The notes under the pieces were generated by a model. It was not told where the DNA came from. It searched no databases and saw only the letters and a program-made list of their open reading frames with translations. 64,000 nt of DNA from Bacteroidia bacterium (GTDB taxonomy: Bacteria; Bacteroidota; Bacteroidia; Chitinophagales; Chitinophagaceae), in NCBI GenBank assembly GCA_030426665.1, contig JAUHYD010000003.1, positions 248,001 through 312,000 on the forward strand, given 5' to 3'. Both the position numbers and the translations under genes were made by a program. Shown here in pieces: positions 35,055 through 44,206 of this stretch (position 1 is its first letter; each line of letters begins with the position of its first letter).

Positions 35055-36143
35055 ATGAGTAAAAAAGGTAAAGTATTGGTAGCTATGAGTGGCGGTATAG
35101 ACAGTACCGTGAGCGCACTCATATTGCATGAGCAGGGTTATGAAGTCGTGGGTATTACCATGAAAACGTGGGACTATGCTCAGGCAGGCGGAGGAAAAAA
35201 GGAAACCGGATGTTGTAATCTGGATTCGTTCAATGATGCACGCCAGGCTGCAGTAGAGCATGGTTTCCCGCATTACGTATTAGATATAAGAGAAGAGTTC
35301 GGAGACTTTGTCATCAATAACTTTGTGGAAGAGTATATAGCCGGCCGTACTCCAAACCCCTGTGTGCTGTGCAACACACATATTAAATGGGCTGCACTTC
35401 TTAAGCGTGCCAATGCCCTTAACTGCGACTATATAGCTACCGGACACTATGTGAAAGTAAGAGAGGAAAATAACAGACAAATCATATCTAAGGCAAAAGA
35501 CCTGACCAAAGACCAGAGCTATGTGCTGTGGGGGCTGGGACAAGATTGCCTGTCCCGCAGCATCTACCCGCTTGGAGACATGCTGAAAACAGAAGTACGT
35601 CAATTGGCGGCCGATATGGGCTATAAAGAACTTGCCACTAAGTCTGAAAGCTATGAAATATGCTTCGTGCCGGACAACGATTACCGGGGCTTCCTGAAGC
35701 GAAACGTTGACGGGTTAGAAGAAAGAGTGAATGGTGGCGACTTTGTACTGGCGGATGGAACAAAAGTGGGCAAGCACAAAGGTTATCCTTTTTATACTAT
35801 CGGGCAGCGTAAAGGGCTTGAACTCGCTATGGGCAAACCTGTGTATGTTACTAACATTATACCCGAAACAAATACAGTAGTACTCGGAGAAGTAGACGAA
35901 TTGCAGAAAAGCGAAATGACCGTGCAAGGCATCAATATGATAAAGTATGACACCATCACTCCCGGCATGGAAGCTGTTACCAAAATCCGCTACCGTGACC
36001 CCGGCTCCAGCAGCATACTGACACCCGATGGCGACCTTGTAAAAGTCACATTCGACCATGCTGTTAATAGCATCGCACCCGGGCAATCAGCAGTTTTCTA
36101 CGAAGGTGATGATGTAATAGGTGGTGGGATTATACGGAGGTAA
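35055..36143 (+). CDS. mnmA: tRNA-specific 2-thiouridylase
   Basis: MnmA installs the 2-thio group on U34 of tRNAs for Glu, Gln and Lys, using ATP and a sulfur relay. The 362-residue protein has the PP-loop AMSGGIDSTVSALIL (residues ~10-24). The catalytic cysteines lie in NPCVLCNTHIKW and in SYEICFVPDNDYRG. The C-terminal beta-barrel begins around GKPVYVTNI. It is the first gene of a plus-strand unit divergent from aroB. Confidence 0.97.
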   Translation: MSKKGKVLVAMSGGIDSTVSALILHEQGYEVVGITMKTWDYAQAGGGKKETGCCNLDSFNDARQAAVEHGFPHYVLDIREEFGDFVINNFVEEYIAGRTPNPCVLCNTHIKWAALLKRANALNCDYIATGHYVKVREENNRQIISKAKDLTKDQSYVLWGLGQDCLSRSIYPLGDMLKTEVRQLAADMGYKELATKSESYEICFVPDNDYRGFLKRNVDGLEERVNGGDFVLADGTKVGKHKGYPFYTIGQRKGLELAMGKPVYVTNIIPETNTVVLGEVDELQKSEMTVQGINMIKYDTITPGMEAVTKIRYRDPGSSSILTPDGDLVKVTFDHAVNSIAPGQSAVFYEGDDVIGGGIIRR

Positions 36144-36266
36144 GTGTTACTCTGGAATAACTCATACTTTCTTGCTTTGTTTACAAACCCGCCATACTAA
36201 ATAGGTCATGAGTTAAATAGCGTACAATCCTAGTAAACAAACCCCTGCCACTAACTGCCGTTGCCA

Positions 36267-36686
36267 TTAGTTAAACACTTCTGAGATAGAAAACAAACGC
36301 CGTAGAAAAGGTAAAGAAGATAAAGGTAAACACGAAAAAAGTACCGATAAAATGCGAATCTTTATCGCTGAATAATTACGCACAGCATATTCAACAAGTA
36401 TTTCTTCATACCCCTTCTTAAACCTTTGTAGTAACAAATACCTCACCAAAAATATGTAGGGCGCACCTAAGAAAAAGACTGGAAAATGATAGTTTTTTAT
36501 TTGTACAGACTCTGGGATACCAATGTATAGCGCTACACTATATGCAACTATAAATACCGTAAATGCATTTGTCAGCATGATAAACAATGCAATATCTCTA
36601 CTGGACGTTCTGACATTAGTTTCTTCCTTTGGGGTAGAACTTGACGCCTGTAAAGCATATACAATATAAAATACGAAAGCAACCAT
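36267..36686 (-). CDS. Small membrane protein of unknown function
   Basis: This 139-residue protein has about four hydrophobic segments (residues ~2-12, 31-55, 67-88 and 108-122) separated by short charged stretches such as LLLQRFKKGYEEILVEYAVR. The very first residues (MVAFVFYIVYALQ) are themselves hydrophobic, so the true start could be further upstream or this could be a fragment. No family recognised. It converges with mnmA and is divergent from the T9SS cargo gene. Confidence 0.5.
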   Translation of the reverse strand: MVAFVFYIVYALQASSSTPKEETNVRTSSRDIALFIMLTNAFTVFIVAYSVALYIGIPESVQIKNYHFPVFFLGAPYIFLVRYLLLQRFKKGYEEILVEYAVRNYSAIKIRILSVLFSCLPLSSLPFLRRLFSISEVFN

Positions 36687-36770
36687 ATCTATAGTTAATG
36701 ACAGGGTATGTCGCCAAACTTAGCACCTGCAAACCCATGACATCCATAACTTTTCGGGTTTACAACCGCA

Positions 36771-36800
36771 ACAACCTAATAAAGTTATCGCATCACCACG
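36771..36800 (+). repeat. Direct repeat, left copy
   Basis: This 30-base segment (core AATAAAGTTATCGC, then TCACCACG) is matched at 27 of 30 positions by 38346-38375. The two copies bracket the T9SS cargo gene. Confidence 0.65.
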
Positions 36801-36888
36801 AAAACTACACAAAACGTACACCTAATGACTACAGCGGACAGATACAATGGATTTATATTGTTATCTTTATGATACAAATGAATACCCT

Positions 36889-38346
36889 ATGCGAAGAACC
36901 TTATTTTTTATTTTGCTATTGGGCACTCACTTCTGTAGTGCTCAGAATTACAACTGCGTGCAAGCAGACACTACTCGCTACTACACCAATAGTACCGGGT
37001 ACCTGCGAAGGATAACCATTGACTCCGTAAAGACAGAAGGTATCGATACAGTGTACTACCCTTTTAAAACGTATCGATTGCATACTTTACCGGATGGGAC
37101 TCACGGGAGCTGGGTGAGTAGCCGTATAGTAAAGAAAAATAATGGCACATTCTTGTTTCACACGGCATGGAATGATACTGTGTTTATAAAAACACAAGCA
37201 GACTCCGGAGAAAGCTGGACGTTTTATACGGACACATCTTCGAGGTGGTATCAAGCTACGGTAGTCAGTGTGGATACTGCAACATTTATGGGCTTTACAG
37301 ATTCTGTAAAAAGAATAAAAATCGCACCATATGTAGGAAGTTCAATTGACACAATAGACATAGTCGGGCATTTCGAAATAATACTAAGCAAAAACCACGG
37401 TTTTGTACAAACATTTGAGCTCTACCTATTCCCATTTCGCAACCGTGATACTTCTGTAATTGACATGTGGATTGACCCCTATCTCAATGAATATGCAGGT
37501 GATTATCCTAACCTAGCGAGTGTCCCACGTTTTTTGTTTTCGATGGTAGACTATCATATACCTACGAAACACGAAATATATGACTTTAATATAGGAGACG
37601 TATTTGTTAGCAGTTCTAGCTCAGAAAGCCCGGGCTATAATTCATACTCACTATCCTATGATAGCATAGTTGGCAAAACGATAATTAGCCCGTTTAGTAC
37701 GCTATATGACACATACACAAAGCGAAAAAATACAATATCCCCATATGGTGGCCCAAATATATACTCCAACAGTTCCGGGCCGGGTGGAATATTAGCCGAC
37801 ACTTCTACACTAGGTTTTAATGTCCCGAGAAAACCAGAAGATTATAGCACTCGATTAATCGCTTCCTACTTTATCAAAAATGACACTTCTAACTGTATTA
37901 CAAGCCCATACTATAAGGTAAAAAATATAATAATATTTGAAGGTTGCGAAGAGTCAGATGAATATAAAACAGGGTTCAAGCAACTCTACCATAGAAAAGC
38001 CAATTTCTTTAGCGGCGATGGTGGGTGCTACCCTTCGACAGCGTATTTGGTGTTTTCGAAAAAGAATGGTGTCCCTTGCGGTTCGCGTCCTTCATGGAGC
38101 GTAGGTATCGCTGAAGTCGAGGCAAAAAAAGAGATTAATATATTTCCAAACCCAACAAATCGAACGCTAACGATTGAGGCCACCTCGAAAATTAATGATG
38201 TATCGATATACAACATGATGGGTCAGATAGTGTACCGTGACAATTATAATGGTGTATCTATTGAGCTGGATGTATCGATGTTGACAGCAGGGGTGTATTT
38301 TGTAAAAATCAATAATAGCGACGTGCGAAAATTTTTAAAGCAGTAA
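36889..38346 (+). CDS. Secreted protein with T9SS type A sorting domain
   Basis: Starting at 36889 (MRRTLFFILLLGTHFCSAQ) this is a 485-residue secreted protein; an upstream Met at 36847 would add 14 residues ahead of the signal peptide. The ~390-residue central region, rich in Tyr, Thr, Ser and Asp, has no recognised domain (for example TCTS-like beta stretches around DTTRYYTNSTGYLRR). The C-terminal ~75 residues, IFPNPTNRTLTIEA...MMGQIVYRD...GVYFVKIN...KFLKQ, form a T9SS type A sorting domain. It is flanked by a 30-base imperfect direct repeat. The gene appears to be an accessory surface protein of unknown role. Confidence 0.82.
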   Translation: MRRTLFFILLLGTHFCSAQNYNCVQADTTRYYTNSTGYLRRITIDSVKTEGIDTVYYPFKTYRLHTLPDGTHGSWVSSRIVKKNNGTFLFHTAWNDTVFIKTQADSGESWTFYTDTSSRWYQATVVSVDTATFMGFTDSVKRIKIAPYVGSSIDTIDIVGHFEIILSKNHGFVQTFELYLFPFRNRDTSVIDMWIDPYLNEYAGDYPNLASVPRFLFSMVDYHIPTKHEIYDFNIGDVFVSSSSSESPGYNSYSLSYDSIVGKTIISPFSTLYDTYTKRKNTISPYGGPNIYSNSSGPGGILADTSTLGFNVPRKPEDYSTRLIASYFIKNDTSNCITSPYYKVKNIIIFEGCEESDEYKTGFKQLYHRKANFFSGDGGCYPSTAYLVFSKKNGVPCGSRPSWSVGIAEVEAKKEINIFPNPTNRTLTIEATSKINDVSIYNMMGQIVYRDNYNGVSIELDVSMLTAGVYFVKINNSDVRKFLKQ

Positions 38347-38375
38347 CAACACAATAAAGTTATCGCTTCACCACG
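38346..38375 (+). repeat. Direct repeat, right copy
   Basis: This segment begins at the last base of the T9SS cargo stop codon and matches 36771-36800 at 27 of 30 positions. Confidence 0.65.
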
Positions 38376-38383
38376 CATAGCAC

Positions 38384-38417
38384 AAAAAAAAGCGACTGCA
38401 CTTTCACATGCAGTCGC
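38384..38417 (-). terminator. Intrinsic terminator of the HicB gene
   Basis: GCGACTGCA/TGCAGTCGC arms (38392-38400, 38409-38417) with an 8-base loop are followed on the minus strand by eight T residues (38384-38391). It ends the HicB transcript, just past its stop at 38425. It may also slow transcription arriving from the T9SS cargo gene on the other strand. Confidence 0.85.
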
Positions 38418-38424
38418 CCAACTG

Positions 38425-38793
38425 CTACATCTGTTGTAGTTCGCTATCTAATTCCTGTTCGTGCTTAATGGTATAGGATATTGCCAGTTTCATAAACTCG
38501 TTTAGTGTCAAGTTCTTTTGTGCGGCTATAAGTGCAGCCTTCCTGTGCATACTCATAGGAACCCGCACATTAAAATTTCCGTTGTATGTCTTGTCTGGTT
38601 GCTTTCCCAACTCCAAACTTGTCTCAAGATAATCATCAATAGCTACCTTGAACTCCTTTTTCAAAGAGGTAACTGAGCTACCCTCAAAAGTTACAAGGTC
38701 ATTAATGCCGATAAGCTTACCATAAAAAGCGTCGTCCTCTGAACTGTAATGAACAGCCGCTACATAGCCTCCATATTTTAGTATATTACTCAT
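38425..38793 (-). CDS. HicB-like antitoxin without HicA
   Basis: From the Met at 38793 the protein is 122 residues. The N-terminal HicB-type partly degraded RNase-H-like fold (GGYVAAVHYSSEDDAFYGKL...DDYLETSLELG) is followed by a ribbon-helix-helix domain (FNVRVPMSMHRKAALIAAQ, then TLNEFMKLAI). HicB proteins neutralise HicA mRNA interferases and autoregulate. No HicA-sized frame exists beside it: the upstream gap to the peptidase is only ~145 bases. It is therefore an orphan, which may act purely as a DNA-binding regulator. In-frame Met 38820 is less likely. Confidence 0.85.
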   Translation of the reverse strand: MSNILKYGGYVAAVHYSSEDDAFYGKLIGINDLVTFEGSSVTSLKKEFKVAIDDYLETSLELGKQPDKTYNGNFNVRVPMSMHRKAALIAAQKNLTLNEFMKLAISYTIKHEQELDSELQQM

Positions 38794-38884
38794 AGCTTTT
38801 CCCTTTGTTCTTTTCCGCAACCATCACTAACTGACGCTATTATTTAGCGATAAAAATTACGAAATTTTATCAAAATAAAATCAA

Positions 38885-38918
38885 CACGCCCCGACGACAT
38901 TAATGTCACCGGGGCGTG
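38885..38918 (-). terminator. Terminator of the DPP-IV-type peptidase
   Basis: CACGCCCCG (38885-38893) pairs with CGGGGCGTG (38910-38918), and a second inner pair GACAT/ATGTC extends the stem across a two-base mismatch. On the minus strand a T-rich stretch follows. It lies 20 bases past the stop of the peptidase gene. Confidence 0.8.
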
Positions 38919-38938
38919 CTACAAATTAAATAAACCAA

Positions 38939-41119
38939 CTACAAGTTCTCCAAAATAAAGTTGGTCATTTTAGTAAACAGATGCAGGCGGGTGTTCCCTC
39001 CTGAAATGCCGTGTGTTTTATCAGGATAATATTCGTTGTCAAATTGCTTGTTAGCCTTTATCAACTCTTTAGTAAGGCTCACAGAGTTCTGAAAGTGTAC
39101 ATTGTCGTCGGCAGTACCATGCACCAACAAGAATTTACCTTTCAGCTTGGCTACCATATTTTCCGGTGAATTTTCATCATAGCCTTTAGGGTTTTCCTGT
39201 GGCGTGCGCATGTACCGCTCTGTGTATATATTATCGTAGTATCTCCAGTTGGTTACCGGGGCAACGGCAATAGCAGATTTAAACACATCGGCACCCTTCA
39301 TAATACAGGTAGCACTCATAAAGCCACCATAGCTCCATCCCCAAATACCGATTCTGTCTTTGTCAACATAGGGCAACGTACCTAAATGCTTAGCTACCGC
39401 TATCTGGTCGTCACTCTCGTACTTACCCAATTGCATGTACGTTTTCTTCCGAAACTCTTCGCCTCTGAAGCCGGTTCCTGTTCCGTCTACACATACAATG
39501 ATATACCCCTTTTGCGCCAACATCTGATGCCAGAAGTAGTTGCCTAACGGGAATCTATCGGCAACCTGCTGCGAACCGGGACCACTATACTGATACATCA
39601 GCACAGGATACTTCTTGGTTTTGTCAAATCCCGGAGGGGTTATCATCCAGGTATTTAACTGACCGCTCACCCCGGGAAGCCGTGTAAGCGTAAGCTCACC
39701 CAGATTATATTCCTTCATTTTTGCGGCTAGCTCTGTGTTATCTTCAAGTGTCCTTACAACCTTTCCCTTAGCGTCTATCAGCGAATAAACTGGCACAGAA
39801 TTGAGCGACGAATGTCTGTCCAGAAAATAGTTATAACCCTCGCAAGGTGTGATATCATGTGTTCCACCATCCTCGGTCAGCATGTTTTTGTTATTCCCAT
39901 TCAGATCTACAACATACAAGTTCCTACGTAGAGAAGACTTTTGCGCAGCCGTATAATACATCAACTCACGCTTTGCATCAACACCTATTAAAGACTCAAC
40001 GTCAAAGTTTCCTGCAGTCAGGTCAAACAATTCATCTGTTTTCCAATCTCTCAAATACAGGTGGTTATAGCCACTTCTCTCGCTGGCGATAATCATGGTG
40101 TGCCCATCCGGCAAAAACGTCGCAGCATCACCAATCTCTATGTACTTGTCATTTTTGTCAGTAAAAATCACAGATGTTTTTCCTGTAGTCGCATCGGCCA
40201 ACAAAAAGTCCATTTTGTTTTGCAGTCGGTTCATGCGATAAATACAAACTTTATCCGGCGCTTTTGTCCATGCTATACGTGGAATATACTGATCGGTTTC
40301 CCGCCCTATATCAGCGATGGTAGTTGTCTTCTTTGCCAGATTATAAATCTTTATCTGAACCACAGAATTGCGTTCACCGGCCTTAGGGTATTTATAAGTG
40401 TATTGCTCAGGATATAATCCTGTGTATTTTGCTATGGTGTATTCGGGCACCATACTTTCATCGAACCGATAGTATGCCAGATAAGCGCTACCCTCAGACC
40501 AATCAAATGCACGTGTAAAAGAAAACTCCTCTTCATATACCCAATCGCAGTTACCATTAATTATTTTGTTCCGCTCACCGTCTGTAGTTACCGGAACAAC
40601 TACATTTTTCAGCAGGTCCTTGTAATAAAGATTATTATCCTTTACGAATGCAACCTTTGTACCATCAGGAGAAAACGTGGCATGCAATACCTTTTCATAG
40701 TCCAGCAAAGAAATTGCCCCGGAAGCTAAATCAAACACATATACGCGCTGCAGCTCTGAACGACGATAAATATGCTCTCCCTCTGTACGTAGTAGCATTT
40801 TCTTTTCATCCTTACTGAATGTGTAAGACTGTACGCTTAGCTCTGTACCTCCAAACTTGTTGGTAGCGTTATCAAAAATAGTGCGGACCTTATCTCCGGT
40901 CTCTAAGCTATACACCCGTATGTACTGGTGTTTCCCCTCTCTGTCTATCTGCGTATAGTTTTTCCCGTCATTCATAGCATTGAACCCCGGCACACCTTTC
41001 ATCCTGAAAGTGTTGTCCTTCCAAATATCTTCAAGAGTGATTTGTTTAGTACCACTCTGTGCGGAAGCAGTAAAGTTTAAAGCAAAAACGACTGCAAGCA
41101 GCCAGACAGATATACGCAT
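38939..41119 (-). CDS. Dipeptidyl peptidase IV-type S9 prolyl peptidase
   Basis: This 726-residue exported serine peptidase has a signal peptide (ending near NFTASA), an N-terminal beta-propeller (residues ~30-480) and an alpha/beta-hydrolase domain. The catalytic Ser596 is in GWSYGG, Asp671 in HGTADDN and His703 in DKTHGISGG. The propeller carries DWVYEEEFSF at ~192-201, corresponding to the Glu-Glu pair that anchors the substrate amino terminus in DPP-IV. It should therefore remove X-Pro or X-Ala dipeptides from peptides in the periplasm. Single-gene unit with its own terminator. Confidence 0.95.
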   Translation of the reverse strand: MRISVWLLAVVFALNFTASAQSGTKQITLEDIWKDNTFRMKGVPGFNAMNDGKNYTQIDREGKHQYIRVYSLETGDKVRTIFDNATNKFGGTELSVQSYTFSKDEKKMLLRTEGEHIYRRSELQRVYVFDLASGAISLLDYEKVLHATFSPDGTKVAFVKDNNLYYKDLLKNVVVPVTTDGERNKIINGNCDWVYEEEFSFTRAFDWSEGSAYLAYYRFDESMVPEYTIAKYTGLYPEQYTYKYPKAGERNSVVQIKIYNLAKKTTTIADIGRETDQYIPRIAWTKAPDKVCIYRMNRLQNKMDFLLADATTGKTSVIFTDKNDKYIEIGDAATFLPDGHTMIIASERSGYNHLYLRDWKTDELFDLTAGNFDVESLIGVDAKRELMYYTAAQKSSLRRNLYVVDLNGNNKNMLTEDGGTHDITPCEGYNYFLDRHSSLNSVPVYSLIDAKGKVVRTLEDNTELAAKMKEYNLGELTLTRLPGVSGQLNTWMITPPGFDKTKKYPVLMYQYSGPGSQQVADRFPLGNYFWHQMLAQKGYIIVCVDGTGTGFRGEEFRKKTYMQLGKYESDDQIAVAKHLGTLPYVDKDRIGIWGWSYGGFMSATCIMKGADVFKSAIAVAPVTNWRYYDNIYTERYMRTPQENPKGYDENSPENMVAKLKGKFLLVHGTADDNVHFQNSVSLTKELIKANKQFDNEYYPDKTHGISGGNTRLHLFTKMTNFILENL

Positions 41120-41240
41120 AACTATTAAATTGATTGGCGTAAAAATACTACGTTATCCGCACAATTCGGGTATAAACCACTGTCAAAAAGGGGGAGAAAA
41201 AAGGGTTAATTGCTTAATAGAAGCCCGGCAAAACCTGTAT

Positions 41241-41540
41241 TTATGAATCAATAGTGGCCTGAATACCCCGTTCTATAAGCGCCTCAGCTCTCGGTCTGAG
41301 GTAGGTAAAACTGCCTTTTTTTACGCCACACTTACCCTTGAAGTGAATAATCATTGCACACTGCTCTGCCTGTGTCGGCTCGTGGTCACATACGTTCACC
41401 AAAGACTCTATCACCCAGTCAAAGGTGTTTACATCATCGTTCCACACTATCAGATTGTGAAGCTCCTGCTCTACCACATCCGTTTCTATATTCTCGGCAA
41501 TCTGTTCCTGACCGACCGAAGCGTATTCTACGGTTTTCAT
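41241..41540 (-). CDS. clpS: ATP-dependent Clp protease adaptor
   Basis: ClpS binds N-degron substrates and passes them to ClpAP-type proteases. From the Met at 41540 the protein is 99 residues. It shows NLIVWNDDVNTFDWVIESLVNVC and the CGVKKGSFTYLRPRAEALIERG region, both typical. An in-frame Met at 41612 would overlap the DUF983 gene's end, so the internal start is preferred. It lies about 55 bases downstream of the DUF983 gene. Confidence 0.93.
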   Translation of the reverse strand: MKTVEYASVGQEQIAENIETDVVEQELHNLIVWNDDVNTFDWVIESLVNVCDHEPTQAEQCAMIIHFKGKCGVKKGSFTYLRPRAEALIERGIQATIDS

Positions 41541-41595
41541 ATTGCGAATATAAGAAACCTGCGCGAATTGCCCTTCAACACCCAACGTGCATTTT

Positions 41596-42021
41596 TCAGG
41601 CTTCAGTTTCACTATCTGCTACCGGCCTTTCATACCTCACGAAGAATGAAATCCAAGCCGACCTTGACCACCTTTGAATAACAGGCTGCAACAAAACAAG
41701 CACCACCCCATTTGCACCCAACCACCAAAATATGCTGTTATCTCTGATAGAAATCCCGATTGTAAACCACCATATCACAAACGTAATACCGGTAAGCATT
41801 ACTGCAAACGCATAGCTTACATAACCCGTCCCAAACCAAAACCCGGGCTCCAGTTCAAACTTCTGACCACAAACCGGACAAGTCTCCGGCATCTTAGTAG
41901 TAGTTTTTAGCTTATATGGGTTTTTCTGCAAATACAAGTCTCCTTGCCTACACCTCGGACATTTATTATTAAATACACTCCATAGTACCCCGGGTCCTTT
42001 ACCTGCTTTCTGTGCACACAT
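41596..42021 (-). CDS. DUF983 zinc-ribbon membrane protein
   Basis: This 141-residue protein has a CPRCRQGDLY...CPVCGQKFELEPGFWFGTG zinc-ribbon region at ~20-65, followed by two transmembrane helices (~70-95 and 100-120), which matches DUF983. Its biochemical role is unknown. It is 4 bases downstream of the AraC-type regulator and precedes clpS on the same strand. Confidence 0.85.
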   Translation of the reverse strand: MCAQKAGKGPGVLWSVFNNKCPRCRQGDLYLQKNPYKLKTTTKMPETCPVCGQKFELEPGFWFGTGYVSYAFAVMLTGITFVIWWFTIGISIRDNSIFWWLGANGVVLVLLQPVIQRWSRSAWISFFVRYERPVADSETEA

Positions 42022-42024
42022 TTG

Positions 42025-42918
42025 CTATTGTTTTTGTTTTGACTGCTCCCGAAACTGCTCCGGAGTTACAGATTCATATTTTTTAAAAAATTTCGTGAAA
42101 TAGGAATTGTCCTTAAAGTGTAGCTGCCAGGCTATTTCAGACACGCTGATATTAGTTGCTGCCAGCATTCTTTTGGCTTCCAGCAGCAATCTGTCTCGTA
42201 TTATCTCACCGGCCGATTTGCCGACCACATCCTTACAGAGCGCATTCAGGTAGTTGGGCGTTACATACAGCATGGCAGCATAATCTCTTGGCAACCTTAT
42301 TCTGGAATAATTTCGCTCAACCAGATTTTTGAAATTGTGCATCACTGTTGCATTTGTTCCCGGTATCATTCGCTCCGATACAGGTGCAATTTCCCGCAAA
42401 ACATGAATAAACAATGACAGCAACTTTATTCTTATCATTTCTGTTGCCATTGGAGCATTTCCGACAGACTCTTTAATAATTTCCTTCATTGTTGCTTCAA
42501 CTGTGGCTCTGGCGGCCTTCAGTTGTACTACACTGTCATCGGCAATACCGCTTAGAAACGGGAACTGCTCTAAGTAACGCTCCTCCCTCAGAAAAGAATA
42601 CATTAACTCTTCACTGAAGTTTATCAGGTAGCCGTCCATATCTCCTTCAAAGTTCCAGGTGTGTACCTGACCGGGTGCCATAAAGTATATTTGACCTAGC
42701 ACAATATCAAAGGTCCTGAAATCTATGGTATGAGTGCCACCTCCTGCCGTAAAGTACACCAAGTGAAAGAATGAATGCCGATGCGGAAACTCCAAATCAG
42801 GATGTCGGGACAGGTAGTGAGCAAACCCTTCGGCCGTAATATCTCTACGCATATGCCGCACATCAGACAATGCATGTATATCATAGACAGGAATCGCTTT
42901 TTTATTACCTTTTTTCAC
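42025..42918 (-). CDS. AraC family transcriptional regulator
   Basis: This 297-residue regulator has an N-terminal cupin-like ligand-binding part (LEFPHRHSFFHLVYFTAGGGTH, read in parts, then FMAPGQVHTW) and a C-terminal double helix-turn-helix (YAAMLYVTPNYLNALCKDVVG, read in parts, then ISVSEIAWQLHFKDNSYFTKFFKKYE). The start codon is GTG at 42918, preceded by a -7-like TAAATTTG at 42923-42930, so the message is probably leaderless. The gene just downstream is DUF983; whether it is a target is unknown. Confidence 0.9.
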   Translation of the reverse strand: MKKGNKKAIPVYDIHALSDVRHMRRDITAEGFAHYLSRHPDLEFPHRHSFFHLVYFTAGGGTHTIDFRTFDIVLGQIYFMAPGQVHTWNFEGDMDGYLINFSEELMYSFLREERYLEQFPFLSGIADDSVVQLKAARATVEATMKEIIKESVGNAPMATEMIRIKLLSLFIHVLREIAPVSERMIPGTNATVMHNFKNLVERNYSRIRLPRDYAAMLYVTPNYLNALCKDVVGKSAGEIIRDRLLLEAKRMLAATNISVSEIAWQLHFKDNSYFTKFFKKYESVTPEQFREQSKQKQ

Positions 42919-42922
42919 TATG

Positions 42923-42930
42923 CAAATTTA
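42923..42930 (-). promoter_or_regulatory. -7 element of the AraC-type regulator
   Basis: TAAATTTG on the minus strand, 4 bases from the GTG start codon. No well-spaced TTG box was seen. Confidence 0.4.
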
Positions 42931-43208
42931 CGTACTTCCTCAATGGGCTAACGGACGGTTTTGTTGATTCTGTGGTACTTTTTACCTATTTATTACTTAT
43001 ACTACCCAATCCTGAATAGCCGGGTAAGATTAAATCTCAACGACAAAAAAACACCTGCAAGCACCCAACAACCAAATATTACCACCTACGATTGCTGCAA
43101 ATTGTAACAGATACAGCATATTAATTACCTTTATGGAGCAGACCGGAAAAGAAAGCAGAAAAGCAGTTTAAGTACCTATCCCAATTTACTAATGTCTATT
43201 GCAGCTGA

Positions 43209-44201
43209 ATGATAAAAGTCACACATTATTACAGGGAAGCCAGAGACACGGGTGTTTCTATAGAGGGTATTTTCAAAACGGTTAAAAAAGACCTAGAGGG
43301 AGCGGCGGAAATAAAGGAATCCTACTGCGACGGTAAGTTATCCAGGTTCAAAAATACACTACACGCCGCCCGGTATGCCAGCGACATTAACCACATAACA
43401 GGTGATGTTAATTTCCTTGCGATGGGGCTATGCCGAAAAAAGACGATACTTACCATTCACGACTTTGGTTATTATGAAAACCCGGTTCATGGTACACTAA
43501 AGCACTTTATCTACCACCTATTCTGGTTTTATTTCCCTCTTAAGTGTGTAGACATGGTAACGGTCGTATCGGGCTTTACCAGAGAGAAGCTTATCAGATA
43601 CTTCGATTTCCCCAAAAACAAAATAAGAGTAATCCCGGACCCGGTAAAACCGGTTTTCCGCTACGAACAGAAAGTTACAATCTCCGACAACCCTGTAATA
43701 CTTATGCTGGGCACCGGCAAACACAAAAACTTAGACAACCTGATAGAAGCTGCCAGAAACACCAACTTCCACTTGGATATAGTCGGCTGGCCGGCAGAAG
43801 ACGAGTTAGCAAAACTAAAAGAGTACAGTATATCCCATACCATATATAACAACCTCTCCGACGAACAGATACAGGAACGCTATGCAGCATGCGATGTGCT
43901 GTTTATGGCCTCGCTGTACGAGGGTTTCGGCATGCCCATTATTGAAGGGCAGGCGGTAGGCAGACCGGTTGTCACGAGTAAGATAGGTGCCATGAAAGAA
44001 GTGGGGGAAGGCTCTGCCGTATTAGTAGATCCGCTTGTGCCCAAAGAAATAAAAAACGCAATTACTGCCATTGTATCTGACAGAACGTACTACGATGAGT
44101 TAGTAGAAAAAGGACGTAAAAATGCGGCAAAATACGATCATGAAGTTATTGCCGAACAGTACCTGAACGTATATCGTGAACTCCAACAAAGGGACAGTTA
44201 G
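43209..44201 (+). CDS. GT4-type glycosyltransferase
   Basis: This 330-residue GT-B fold enzyme of glycosyltransferase family 4/group 1 has the C-terminal acceptor/donor site EGFGMPIIEGQAVGRPVV, with its two Glu residues seven apart. The Gly-rich LMLGTGKHKNLDNLI stretch marks the start of the C-terminal Rossmann domain. The sugar and acceptor cannot be read from sequence; surface glycan synthesis is usual. It is a single plus-strand gene, convergent with the permease. A TTG-N21-TACCTTTA promoter-like pattern at 43102-43133 precedes it. Confidence 0.88.
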   Translation: MIKVTHYYREARDTGVSIEGIFKTVKKDLEGAAEIKESYCDGKLSRFKNTLHAARYASDINHITGDVNFLAMGLCRKKTILTIHDFGYYENPVHGTLKHFIYHLFWFYFPLKCVDMVTVVSGFTREKLIRYFDFPKNKIRVIPDPVKPVFRYEQKVTISDNPVILMLGTGKHKNLDNLIEAARNTNFHLDIVGWPAEDELAKLKEYSISHTIYNNLSDEQIQERYAACDVLFMASLYEGFGMPIIEGQAVGRPVVTSKIGAMKEVGEGSAVLVDPLVPKEIKNAITAIVSDRTYYDELVEKGRKNAAKYDHEVIAEQYLNVYRELQQRDS

Positions 44202-44206
44202 CAATA

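Noticed and set aside
43133-43171. 12-codon plus-strand frame (MEQTGKESRKAV) before the glycosyltransferase
   Set aside because: It follows a promoter-like element, but nothing indicates a leader peptide role: no regulatory codon run and no terminator hairpin after it.
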